This document shows positions 44,869 through 55,489 of a DNA stretch of 64,000 bases, one piece after another; within the stretch, counting starts at the first letter, position 1, and each line of letters begins with the position of its first letter. A model generated the notes under the pieces. It saw only the letters and a list, made by a program, of their open reading frames with translations. It had not been told where the DNA came from and did no database searches. The stretch covers positions 558,001 to 622,000 of the forward strand of contig JAAALK010000283.1 in the NCBI GenBank assembly GCA_019279435.1, in the 5' to 3' direction. This DNA comes from Zizania palustris. Lineage: Eukaryota > Streptophyta > Magnoliopsida > Poales > Poaceae. A program made the translations under genes and the position numbers.

Positions 44869-47800
44869 ATGGCGAAGACCAAGGGATCAGCGCCTCCTTC
44901 GGTTTTGGCTCGACAGCAGGCAGCTGCAGCAGCAGCGGCGGCTACATTGGCGGCGACATCCTCGATGCAGGCGGGATCATCCATGGCGGCAGGGGGGAGA
45001 AATCCCCAAATCCCCGATGACCAAGGTTTGTGCCCCCCGTCAACTAAATATTTAGACCAGTCCTTCCAGTTGGGGCCTTCGACCTGCAAAAGGGAGTCCT
45101 TGACAATCGCAGTAGGAGGGAATATTGGTGCGGGAGTTATGATTCGAAAGCCAGGAAAAGAAGTAATTCCAGTGCCAAGACCCGGAGAAGTGGTAGTGTT
45201 CGAAGCCTTCTTCGAAGCGGGCTTGGGTCTCCCTGCAGTGGACTTTTTGGCGGAGGTACTCGACCTATTCCATGTAACCCTCCCCCAACTGTCTCCGAAT
45301 GCGGTAGCTAGATTAGCTATCTTCGAGTGGGCTTTGAGAGCCGAAGGATGCGAAGGAAGGGCTGAAATCTTCGCAGCATTACATAGAGCAACCTGTCAAC
45401 CAAAAACCTTCGTAACTCCCGGAGGTGAAAAAGTAGTAATATCTTTTGGCAGTATCAACTTTAGACTTCGGGATGAGTATGCCCTTCGCTTTCCTGCTAA
45501 AGCTATTAACGCCAGATGGTACACCGATTGGATTCTGAAATGGTTCTATGCCGAAGTTGGGGCAAGCAATCCTTTGGCCGGACCCCTTAAAGAAATCCAA
45601 TTCCGGAAAGAAGCTTTGGTGCGTCCCGACGAAGGCCAATTCGAAGCCCGTCTGAACCTGCTTGAAAAAGTTAGCCGAAGGCTCAGTATGCGAGACTTGA
45701 CTGAGGAATTCATTGGTCTTCAAATTCCTCCACTGATGGCCAACTGGCCTATCATCTTCGAAGATGACTCCGAAGGCGGTCTTCGCAAAATTAACTTGAC
45801 TTCAAGTCCTACAGGTAACTTCGAAACCAACATGCATTAAACATATTTACTTCGAAGAAAAAACTGACTTGAATTATTTATTTTGTAGTTTCTTCAGCCC
45901 CTGTTACTTCAGAACAGATTATAAGGGCTTCGGAAAAGATCTTGGGTGCTCCAACTCCGACCGAGAAAGAGTGGCGAATTAAACAGGTTGGGAGTTGGGA
46001 GAGATTTAACAGAGTATGGGGAATGCTGAAACTCACTCCTCCTCCTCTGATGGATTGGGTGCCTCAGGAGAAAGGTCCCAAGAAAAGAGTGGCTGAAGCC
46101 GGAGCTTCAAGTTCAGCGAAAACCCCAGTGAAGAAGGTGGCTCGGAAGCCAAAGAATCTCGCACCTTCGGATCCTTCTCCTTCAAGCTCAAGAACCTCAC
46201 TTTCTGGTTCTAAAGAGGATGAAGGTACTTTATTAGTGAAATTGATTGATGAAGATGCAGCTCAACGAAGTATTTACATTGAAGATACTGCAGGTATACC
46301 GGAGCCCCAAACCAACATTGAAGAAGTGAGAGCTCCGGATACCCAAGATGAACAGATCGAAGCCCCTATGGGTGTAGATGAGGCCGAAGTACCTGCGAAC
46401 GTACCGGAGTCTGGAGACAATGTTGATCAACCAAGGACTTCGGTAGTTCAAGGAGATGTAACTCAGGACGGAGTTCCTGTGAATGAGAGTGGGGTCGAAG
46501 TCACTATGACTTCGATTCCTGAAGAAGCAACGAGGACTCCCCAGGATGATGCTCCTGTAGTCCAAGATTTAACGGCTGATTCGGATGAGGACTACACTTT
46601 TGATCCTCCGGTCAGTCCAGTGCTCGACCTTCCAGAGAATGTCGAAGGTAAATTTTGCATATTTTTTATCAATTTCTGCAAAATTATACAATGTATAATA
46701 TTTCTGTTTTGGCAGAGCCTCCTGTTGTCGAAGTATCCCTCGAAGATACAATTCAAAGACCTTCGACAACTTCGGAGCCGCAATCGGAGATTACTCTACC
46801 GGGGCCTGGAAGAGGAAAAAGACACATAGAGCCTCTCCCTGCCCAAGGATCGACTTCATCTGAGTCAACAGATGAAAGTGAATCGACTGAGGGGGGGCCT
46901 TCTTCAGAAGTTCCAAGGGCCTCGGAAGAACTCTCTGGACCTTCGCTAAGCAGAGCTGATCAGAAGGCTTCAGAAATGCTTCCTCTCATAACTCCTTTTT
47001 TGGAGGAGAAAACCGGACTTGGGACTTTGGTTAAACCTTTGGGCCAAGCCAGTCGCCAAGTCGGGGAAACAAAACTGGTAGCCCTTTTAAGCAGAGCGAA
47101 GGGTTCGGAGCTTAACCTTGCTGTAGAAAGAGCAGCTTATCAGGTATAAAGCATCTTCGAACCAAATAGCAAATTATATATAAATAATTTCTTATTTCAG
47201 TTTTTCTTTTTTCTTAGCAAGCAGTTTTAGCCCGCGCTGCGGCTGTATCGAGTGAAAATGAAATTGCTCAACTTCGGGAAGAGAACGAAGCTCTTCAAAG
47301 AAATTTTAACTTCTCCGAAGGTCGAGTAGCTCAGATGGACAATGTAATATTAGCAGAGCGAAGGGCTAGGCAAAGCTTGGAGGCTGCGAAGAAAGAGCTC
47401 GAAGCAGAAAGAATTGTGCTTCGAGCTGAGGTTGAAAGACTGCGGACGGAGGATGCTGCTAAGGGGTCTGAGCTTGTAAGACTTCAAGAAGAGGCTGGCC
47501 AACTCCGGACTCAAAAGAATGCTTTGACTATGGAGAATGCTAGAATCTCCGGAGTTTTAGCAGAAACGACTTCGGCCAAGGATGCGCTTATTGAAGAAAG
47601 GCTTAAGTCTGAGAAGGTGGCTTCGGAGGTCATCGAGCAAATGCTAGGTGTCTTGGAGTACTTCGGTACTACTGGATCACTACCTTCGGATGACAATGTG
47701 ACTCTGCTGCGCCGGTTAAAGAGGATCCAAGGAGCAGCGAAGCAAATGAAAACGGCAGGCATGCGTTATGGAGAACTCTCCGGACAAGTGTCTGCCCTTG

Positions 47801-48610
47801 GATTACTTCGTTACTATGAGGATTTAGGCCGAGTAATTACTCCGAGCACAGAGGGCTCCATCATCTTTGACGACGCAAGACTTCTGACTCCTTCCGAAGG
47901 CGTGGCTGCCGCCTGGCGAGCCTTTCAAACTTCATGGAGAGCCGAAGGTCGATCTGCGATCAAGGCTTGGATTGATGAAGGCCAACGCCAGAAGTAAGTT
48001 CGGAGCCAAGCTTCGAGCAGTCAACCTCCTTCGAACCCGCAGGTTTAGGAATATTTTAGGATTTCTAATCATGTAAAGCTTTATGCTTGTAAGCATTTAT
48101 CAATGAAAGTCTTGTTTATCATATTTTTAGGCTTTGTCTCTTATGGAAGATATCGAAGTGTTAGAGCTTAACAACGAACTTCGCTCACTGTGGAACACCT
48201 TCGAACTTCTAAAGAGTTATAAACGTCCTCGATTCCTTATCCCTCGAGATGACTCCGGCGTTATTGCGCCCGAAGTAATCAAAGACATATTGTCTTATAT
48301 TAAAGAGGAAGATAAAGAGATCGACGCAAACACCTCGTCTTCTGAAGACACTAATTGGTCCGAAGACGAAGGTGAAGCCCAAAATAAAAGATCTGAAGAT
48401 CTTAGAAGCTGGGAAAGAAGCCCCGAGCGGCTTCGAACTTGGGCCGAGCTTCAACAAGAGCAAAAAGATTTTAGAGCTTCGAAGGGGAGGAAGAGAATTA
48501 AGCGCAAAGTTCTTAGAACTTCTGATGTTGGAACTAGTCGTTCCACCCCTAGCTCTCGGGACCGAAGAGGTCTCCGATTCCTTCTTGGTATAGATACCAA
48601 TTTTTCATAA
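44869..48610 (+). CDS. Five-exon antisense passenger gene of Tat element C (Transposase_28-like)
   Basis: Runs against gag-pol. Exons from GT-AG borders, frame and comparison with B: 44869-45814, 45889-46647, 46716-47143, 47218-48042, 48131-48610; introns of 74, 68, 74 and 88 bp, phases 1, 1, 0, 0. The product would be about 1145 residues: Ala-rich N-terminus; 'putative gypsy-type transposon' domain at about 95-300 (VVVFEAFFEAGLGLP, LPQLSPNAVARLAIFEWALRAEGCEG, WYTDWILKWFY); acidic Pro/Ser/Thr-rich exons 2 and 3; a coiled coil of about 110 residues in exon 4; and a tail ending RRGLRFLLGIDTNFS. One TAA (47995-47997) interrupts exon 4, probably a C-to-T change from CAA. Such antisense ORFs are known from Tat-lineage elements such as Grande; the biochemical role is unknown. 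It may be weakly functional or newly dead. Confidence 0.75.
45815..45888 (+). other. Intron 1 of the antisense gene in C
   Basis: CTACAG/GTAACTT ... TTTTGTAG/TTTCTTC, 74 bp, phase 1. B has GT-AG borders at the aligned codon (10969-11042), and both copies then read into a related exon (SEQIIRASEKILG in C, PEQIVKATERVLG in B). Confidence 0.8.
46648..46715 (+). other. Intron 2 of the antisense gene in C
   Basis: GTCGAAG/GTAAATT ... TTTTGGCAG/AGCCTCC, 68 bp, phase 1. B's counterpart is 11655-11735, GACGAAG/GTATACT ... TTTTGTAG/GTGCG, with the same phase. Confidence 0.75.
47144..47217 (+). other. Intron 3 of the antisense gene in C
   Basis: TATCAG/GTATAAA ... TTTTCTTAG/CAAGCAG, 74 bp, phase 0. 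The next exon begins QAVLARAAA in C and QFVLARAAA in B (B intron 12215-12284). A second AG at about 47200 could be an alternative acceptor. Confidence 0.82.
48043..48130 (+). other. Intron 4 of the antisense gene in C
   Basis: CCGCAG/GTTTAGG ... ATTTTTAG/GCTTTG, 88 bp, phase 0. B has CTACAG/GTTTAGC ... TTCTTTTAG/GTTTTTC at 13161-13270. The donor GTTTAG is weak but identical in both copies. Confidence 0.75.
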
Positions 48611-48960
48611 TGTAATTTGTAAATACATTTATTTCGATAATGAATGCCGATTTAAAATTGTCTCCATGTTACTAGCCCCTCTTTGGGTATAAGCAACTTC
48701 GAACTGTATTCAAAGATGGTTATGCGCAAAGCAAAGACTTCAGAGTACAATTTTTTGGGGGTTCGGAGCCCCTCTGTCATTTAAAGATCTTTTGAAATCT
48801 TATGAAATTTCTTCGACTTTTTGTAGTCAGAAGAATGGTAACTTGGTACCTTTGTTTAACGAAAGAAATCAATTGAGATAACTTTCAGGACACTTTAGTG
48901 TCTTAGGAAATTTGTCGCTTTGGACTTATATGAACAAACATTCGAAGCTCATGGCTCAAA
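48611..48960. other. Spacer in C between antisense gene and minisatellite
   Basis: AT-rich trailer of the antisense gene (possible polyadenylation region around TTCGATAATGAATG) and about 250 bp with no recognisable feature. Confidence 0.5.
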
Positions 48961-48973
48961 TGTTGTTTTGCTT

Positions 48974-49330
48974 TAGCCACCTTCGGCTGTTTTTTGCAGA
49001 AGTCTACCAGCCGGAGCTTGGACTTCGCAGAATTTGGCCACCTTGGGCTCTTTTTTGCAGAAGTCTACCAGCCGGAGCTTGGACTTCGCAGAATTTGGCC
49101 ACCTTGGGCTCTTTTTTGCAGAAGTCTACCAGCCGGAGCTTGGACTTCGCAGAATTTGGCCACCTTGGGCTCTTTTTACGGATGTCTGACAAGCTGCAGC
49201 TTGGACTCCGCAGATTTTGGCCACCTTCGGCTCTTTTTACGGAAGTCTACCAGCCGAAGCTTGGACTCCGTAGAATGTGGTATTGGCTCTTTTACGGATG
49301 CCTACAAGGTATCAGCTTGGGCTCCGGATG
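48974..49330. repeat. 61-bp minisatellite of C
   Basis: About six tandem units. GGCCACCTT(G/C)GGCTC recurs at 49036, 49097, 49158 and 49219, a period of 61 bp. The first three units are almost identical, later ones diverge. Each unit carries GAAGTCTACCAGCCGGAGCT and GGACTTCGCAGAATTT. It sits between the integrase end and the antisense gene, as in B and D. Confidence 0.9.
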
Positions 49331-49531
49331 GATTTCAGCCACCACACCGGAGGCTTCGACTTTATGGGTACGAAGTCCGGAAATACAGCCCTGCTTGATG
49401 ACACTTCCCTCTCGATCGACTTCCGTCCCAGCGCGTCCGCTCGGGAAACTAGGAGTGTCAAGGGGAAGGCAAACAACAGGGTGTATACTTTATTAATTTA
49501 GAGGTGATTACAAGCGGATTACAAGGAGCCC

Positions 49532-52500
49532 TTATGCGAAGTATCGCTTTAGGTGCTCCGCATGCCAAGTATGTGCTAACTCTTCACCTTCTAAATTAGC
49601 TAATTTAAATGAACCAGGGCGCCCCGAGCGGACGATTAGATATGGACCTTCCCATTTATTGCCTAACTTCCCTGGTGCTATAATGCTTCGTAGAACAAGA
49701 TGACCTGGCCTTAACTCGCTGAGCTTAACCTTCGGGTCATACCAAGTCTTCGTCTGCTGATGATACTTTGATAAATTAGCTACAGCCCGAAGTCTTGTTT
49801 CTTCTGACAAATCTAACGAAGTTTGTCTTTCTTCTTCGATGTCTGGTTCGGTGCTGCGAAATGATCCCCCTTTGAGCTCCGTTGGAGTCATAGCTTCATC
49901 TCCGAATAGCAGTCTGAACGGAGTAAAACCTGTGGACCTTGTTTGCGTAGTCCGAATGGACCACAGAATCTTCGGAAGCTCTTCGGTCCACAGTCCCTTT
50001 GATAATCCTACTATTCTTCGATTTAGCCCTGATAAGATATTTCCATTGGCTCGCTCAACGGCTCCATACGACTGAGGATGTCTCACTGCAGCAAAACATA
50101 GTTGAATGCCTAGGTCTTCGCAAAACTTCCTGAAGGGTTCTGCGTCGAACTGTGTTCCATTATCAACTGTGAGATATCTAGGCACTCCGAACCGGCAAAT
50201 AATGTTTTTCCAGAAGAATTTCTGTACATTATTCGAAGTGATAGCTGTTAAGGGCTCTGCTTCTACCCACTTAGAAAAATATTCAATGGCTACCACTGCG
50301 AACTTCAGATTTCCCTTTGCTAACGGAAAGGGACCAATTAGATCCATACCCCATCTGGCCATAGGCCATACCGAAGCAATGACTTGAAGAGCTGTTGGTG
50401 GGCGATGACTCCGTCGACCCATCCACTGGCATCCTTGACAAGTGCGGACCAAGCTCTCCGCATCAGCTGTTATTGTGGGCCAATAAAGCCCCTGGCGAAG
50501 TGTTTTTCCTGCCAGAGCTCTAGGGGCTAAATGACTTCCACAAAGGCCTTCGTGAATTTCTCGGAGAATTTCTTGGCCTTCGGCTTGAGATATACATCGG
50601 CGTAGAGGGGAACATACTCCGGCCTTGTATAATATACCGTTGATTAATTGATAGTTTCTTGCTCTGAGCTTTAATCTTGACAATTGGGGTTCTTCGGGCA
50701 AATTTGTTCCTCCTTGTAAGAGTTCTATGATTGAATCTTTCCAATCTGCACTAGGAATGCAAAGAATCTCCGCAGAGGCAATTTGTGGCACCGAAGATAC
50801 ATTGAGCTCCTCATAGAAAGCTTCGTCAGGCAAATCCACAGCTCCGGCTGCAGCCTTCGCTAAAATGTCTGCTTGCATGTTTTCAGCTCTTGGTATACTC
50901 CGAATGGAAATACCCTTGAAATGTGCTTCGATCTTGCGAATTTCTTCTAAGTACTTTGCAAGCTGTGGATGTCGAACTTGAAAACTTTTGTCAACGTGCC
51001 CTGCTACTATCTGAGAATCTGTTTTTATAATTATCCTTGTAGCCCCTAGAGCACGTGCTTTCCGGAGTCCCAATAAAATTCCTTCGTACTCCGCTATATT
51101 ATTGGTAGACTTAAAGTTGAGTCTTGCGCAGTACATTGCTCTTTGCCCTGACGGTGAAATCAATACTGCCCCAATGCCTGCTCCGGATGCTTGGAAAGCC
51201 CCATCGGAGTAAATAGTCCAAACTCCATCATCTGATTTCTCCGGAGTCAACTTCGCAGGTGGAGTCCACTCTGCTACGAAGTCTGCTAGGACTTGAGATT
51301 TGATAGCTGTCCTTGCCAGGAAAGATATGCCGAAGGGTGCTAGTTCTACTGCCCACTTTCCAATCCTTCCAGTGGAATCTTTTCTTCGGAGCATATCTCC
51401 TAAAGGATACGAAGTTGGTACAATTACATTATGAGCCAAAAAATAATGTCTTAGCTTTCTTGAAGCCATTATCAGAGCATAAACGAACTTTTCAAGTTCG
51501 GAGTATCTTGTCTTCGCTCCTGACAATGCTTCGGATACAAAATAGACAGGATTTTGGACCAACTTCCCATTGATATCTGCTTCTCTGACAAGGACTGCGC
51601 TGACAGCTGAACCTGTAGCTGCAAGATACAGGAGTAGGGTTTCGTCCGCAATAGGCACCGTAAGTGTAGCAAGATTGCTGAGATAATCTTTAATATCTTC
51701 GAAGCTTTTCTGACACTCCGGTGTCCATGCAAAATCTTCGGACCCTTTCAAAGCTTTAAATATTGGCAAACTCCTCTCCGCAGACCTTGATAAAAACCTG
51801 CTAAGTGCAGCCAGACGTCCAGTCAGCTTTTGCACTTGCTTTAAATTCTCCGGAGGAGCCATCTTCCGCAGCGCAGTTATTTGAGTAGGGCTAGCTTCAA
51901 TTCCCATGCTTGAAACTAAGTACCCTAACAACTTTCCAGCCTTAGCTCCGAATACACATTTTTCGGGGTTAAGATGGATCCCACATGCCCGAAGGCTATT
52001 GAGTGTTTCTGCTAAGTCTAGGCTATGTTGGTGCTTTAAAGCACTCTTTATTACAATATCATCCATATAGGCCTCTGCATTACGGCCTAGTTGATGACCT
52101 AGAGCCTTAGCAACTAATCTTGAAAAAGTAGCCCCGGCATTCCTTAGGCCGAAGGGCATTCTTACATAGCAGAAGACTCCCGAAGGAGTTACAAAGCTCG
52201 TCTTGATTTCATCTTCGCGCTTCAACCATATTTGATGATAACCAGAATACGCGTCGAGGAAGCTTAGTAACTCCGAACCTGCAGTGGAGTCAACTAGTTG
52301 ATCAATTCGGGGCATGGGGTAGGGGTCACGTGGGCATGCTTTATTCAAAGATGTGAAATCAATGCACATGCGCCACTTTCCGGAAGACTTCTTCCTGACG
52401 AAGACTGGGTTGGCTAGCCATTCTGTATGGGCCACTTCTCTGATAATCCCAGCTTTCAACAGTTTTTCAACTTCGTCCTTAGCTAGAGCAGCTCTCTCTG

Positions 52501-53690
52501 CGGACATCTTCCGGAGCCCATGTCGAACAGGCCGGGCCTTCGGGTTTACAAGCAAACTGTGCTCAATAATATCTCGATCGACTCCGGTGATATCTTCATC
52601 AGACCAAGCGAAGACATCCAAATTTTCTTCTATGACCTTTTCCAAGGAAGTTGCAACTTCAGGAGGTAAATCTTTACCAAATTGAAAAGTGTATTCTTTA
52701 CCATCTTTGACAATGATCTTCGTTGCAATCTCTCCTTCGGGACTTGGTCTTGGAAATGACTTCTTCGAAGCTTCGGAAGAGGCTGAAAAAATTTCTTCAT
52801 TATCTTGGACACTGTTTACTTGCCTCGAATCAAGAGGAGGACCGTGACCATATTCTGCCCTCCGAGCCATGGCTTGATCTCCGAAGATTGTCAGGACTCC
52901 TGATTGTGTGGGCATCTTCATGCACAAGTAGTTGTGATGCGCCACAGCTCCGAACTGATTCAACATACCCCGTCCGAAGATGACATTATAAGCATACGGG
53001 GCATCTACCACATCAAAGATAACTTCTTCAGTTCGGGCTAGTAAACCTTCTCCGAAGGTTACTTCTAGGCCTATCTGGCCGAGTGCATCAAGCGGAGGTC
53101 CTGCGAAGCCTTGCAGAGGACGATCCGCTGGGAGGAGATGCTTCCGGGAAATGCATAACTGATCGAAGGCTTGTACAAATATGATATCTGCCGAGCTACC
53201 TCCGTCAATTAGCACCCTTCGGACTTCAGTCCCTGCAATATCAGCAGTAATAACCAATGGATCTGTATGCGGGAACTTGATACCAGCTGCATCCTCCGCA
53301 GAGAAAGATATTGGAACATGAGACCACTCCGGCATTGCAGTTGCAGATGACGAAGTCCCAATGTGGCCTACTTCTCGAACGTACTCTCTTCGCTGTCTCT
53401 TGGACATGCTTCCGAGGGTACCTCCTCCGGAGATAGGGAGAACTACTCTCTTCCCTCTATCTTGCCCTTCCTCTTGCTTCGGAGGTGGCATAACATTGGC
53501 CACCGGAGGGTGCCTTGCAGCATCAAAATTTTCTATCCGCGCCATAGCCTGGACCGGCTCCGGGCGCACTGCTGCTGCTGGACTTCGGTCGGTACTACCT
53601 CGACCCGAAGTTCTCTCTAAGTATTCTCCTCGAAGGGTAAGAATAGCCTTGCAGGTGTCAGTTGCATGGCTTCGATTCTCTCCATGAATA
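49532..53690 (-). CDS. Pol polyprotein of Tat element C
   Basis: One frame of 1345 codons from 53569 to the stop at 49532; the N-terminal part of the same frame reaches up to the gag frameshift near 53690. Counting from the Met at 53569: retropepsin-like VLIDGGSSADI with Asp122; RT with SFLDAYSGYHQIW (about 437) and YMDD (501-504); first RNase H (about 615-770) whose catalytic Asp place reads AATGSAVSAVL. Second, archaeal-type RNase H (about 783-905) with SDG (Asp789), AEYE (Glu828), TDSQ (Asp851) and AD (Asp901). Integrase with H1006, H1013, C1044, C1047, then Asp1076, Asp1136 and Glu1172, and a GPY/F-like end GNKWEGPYLIVRSG. No chromodomain. Dual RNase H marks the Tat clade. The enzyme domains look intact; only translation from gag is blocked. 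Confidence 0.9.
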
Positions 53691-54927
53691 CAGCAAAAAG
53701 GGTCTGGCCCTTGCCAGCCGTTTTCCCTGGCGGCCTCCAGCCGCTGGACTTGTTCTCCGCAGACTGTGGAGCTCTTGGTGCAAACTTCTGTGGGGGTGCA
53801 ATGTTTAAGACTTCAGAGCGAGGGTGCTTTTGCCCTCTTCTTCTATCATGTTGCACTTCGAAGACTGGTTCTTGCGGCTGTGCCGAAGTCTTCACCTCTG
53901 CTTTAACTTCTGTCAATACTGTCGAAGTAGCAGTAGTCCTCCGAAGCCAACCTTCTTCTGACTTTGAGTACTCCTCGAAGTACGACATCAGCTGTGATAC
54001 TGTGGTGATGCTCTTCCGATGCAATTTATCCAGAAGGCCTTTATGACTGACGCCTTCCCGAGCCGCATCAACCACCGAGGATGTGGACATCCCCCGAATT
54101 TGCGACTTCGTGTGAGCGAAGCGCTTGAAGTACTGCCTCAATATTTCTCCGGGGAGCTGTTTCACTTGGAAAAGGCTTCCTGTCGACATGGGGGGCACGA
54201 AGGTGCCCTGAAAGTTGCTTATAAACTTCCTCTTCAACTATGACCACGAAATGATTGATCCTGGCTTTAAAGACCAGAACCATCTCAGCGCCACTCCTTG
54301 AAGAGCTAATGGGAAGCACTTCGCCATAGTCTCTCTGTCTCCGCCGCTAGCCTCAATTGCTAGGGCATAAGAGCGCGCAAACTCACTAGGATCTTCGTCT
54401 CCGGCATATTTGCAGAGCTTCGAAGCTTTGAACTTCGGATCGAAGCGAACCTTCTGAAGCTCAGGATGCAACGGAGATTCATTGTCGTAAGAAGCGTTCT
54501 CCGGGGCTTCAGGATAACCAAGATCGTCGTCTTCGGGCACTTCGGGGATAGCTGGGGTGGCTTGAGAGCGAAACCTGTTCGCAGCCTCTTGTCGCCACCT
54601 CGCTACCTCAGCTTGAAGGTTGGCCATTTGAGTGGCCATATCTCCAAGGCTATCTTCATCTCCTCCGGAAGGGCCTTCCGGGTCTTGAGAACTGGTATGA
54701 TCAGTTCGAATTGGAATGGAGGGTGGCAGAGTGGCTCCGGGCGGTCGGAGTATGGAAGGGGTTGGCGGAGAGGTTTCGTATCCTCGAGGGATAGAAGCCC
54801 CTTGCGGAGTTTGAGGTGGAGGGATAGTCGAAGACCCTCCGACTTCGACTGTGTCGAAGGGTATTTCTCCAGAGATCCGAGAGGACCTCCGAGTGGGATT
54901 GCGAGGTGCGCTCCGCTTAGGAGGCAT
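53690..54927 (-). pseudogene. Gag of Tat element C with one stop and one frameshift
   Basis: Start MPPKRSAPRN at 54927, 63 bases from the LTR. Coiled stretch MANLQAEVARWRQEAANRF, then FKASKLCKYAGDEDPSEFARSYALAIEASGG and LRWFWSLKP, followed by TAG at 54238-54240 inside SWS.LKRKF (CAG in B). The frame continues through FQGTFVPPMSTGS, VSQLMSYFEEYSKSEEG and a basic region. Near 53700 a T-run is one base shorter than needed, which breaks the CCIHGENRSHAT-type zinc knuckle and separates gag from pol. Both lesions are single mutations. D shows the same TAG. Confidence 0.88.
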
Positions 54928-54970
54928 GATGCAAGAAATTGGTAGAGAACGAAGTTTTTTGAACTAGGAT

Positions 54971-54987
54971 CCCCACGGACGGCGCCA
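54971..54987 (-). other. Primer-binding site of C (TGGCGCCGT type)
   Basis: CCCCACGGACGGCGCCA on the plus strand, two bases inside the 5' LTR, identical to B's site. Confidence 0.85.
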
Positions 54988-54989
54988 AC

Positions 54990-55484
54990 TGTTGGCGTAA
55001 AAGATTACGCTAACAGGTTTCTGTAGAAAAGAAACTAACAAACGAAGTGTTTGCGAAGCAAACTGTTCTAAGCCTCCGAAAGGATAATAGCTTAGAATAG
55101 TTCGAAAGTGTGTATTGAATCACTTGTAATCGGTCCCTATTACAGGGTAAAACGGGGGGTATTTATAGGCCCAAACATTAAGGAAAAGACCTTTTTACCC
55201 CTCTATTACAACCGACATTAAGGAAACTATTTGGTTTCCTTAATAGGGCTAAAATGGTAAAAGACTAATCTAATAGGATAGAAGATAAGTCTTCCATCTT
55301 AGCTGGCAGAAAAGATCCTGAAGGGCCTTGGTTCGAAGACATACTTCGAACCAGTGTATGACTTCAGGCTTCGAACCAGGTTCTGGGCATCTTCGAAGAT
55401 GATCTTCGGACAATCTTCGAACTGGTTGACTGTCTTCATGCTGCTTTGGCGATAACCCCGAAGATGAGATATTTTCCCCCAACA
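54990..55484 (-). repeat. 5' LTR of C
   Basis: 495 bp, same ends and length as 43895-44389, two differences. The TATA box for the genomic RNA (CCTATAAATA on the minus strand) is at 55160-55169. Confidence 0.96.
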
Positions 55485-55489
55485 GAATT
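55485..55489. repeat. Target-site duplication of C, right copy
   Basis: GAATT, matching 43890-43894. Confidence 0.95.

Larger units (their letters stand above)
43895..55484 (-). mobile_element. Complete young Tat/Retand-type Ty3/gypsy element C, nested in D
   Basis: 11,590 bp with two 495-bp LTRs and the exact duplication GAATT. On the minus strand: primer site, gag, pol with protease, RT, two RNase H domains and integrase. On the plus strand: a five-exon passenger gene between the 3' LTR and a 61-bp minisatellite. The LTRs differ at two sites (43912 region T/C; 44136 region C/T), 0.4%, giving roughly 0.16 million years at 1.3e-8 per site per year. Despite this youth its gag holds an in-frame TAG and a one-base frameshift, so it may have moved with help from another copy. 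Confidence 0.96.

Noticed and set aside
49532..49760. Chromodomain at the end of Tat integrase
   Set aside because: The protein ends with a GPY/F-like block and HLKRYFA; no chromodomain-like aromatic cage sequence follows, in B, C or D.
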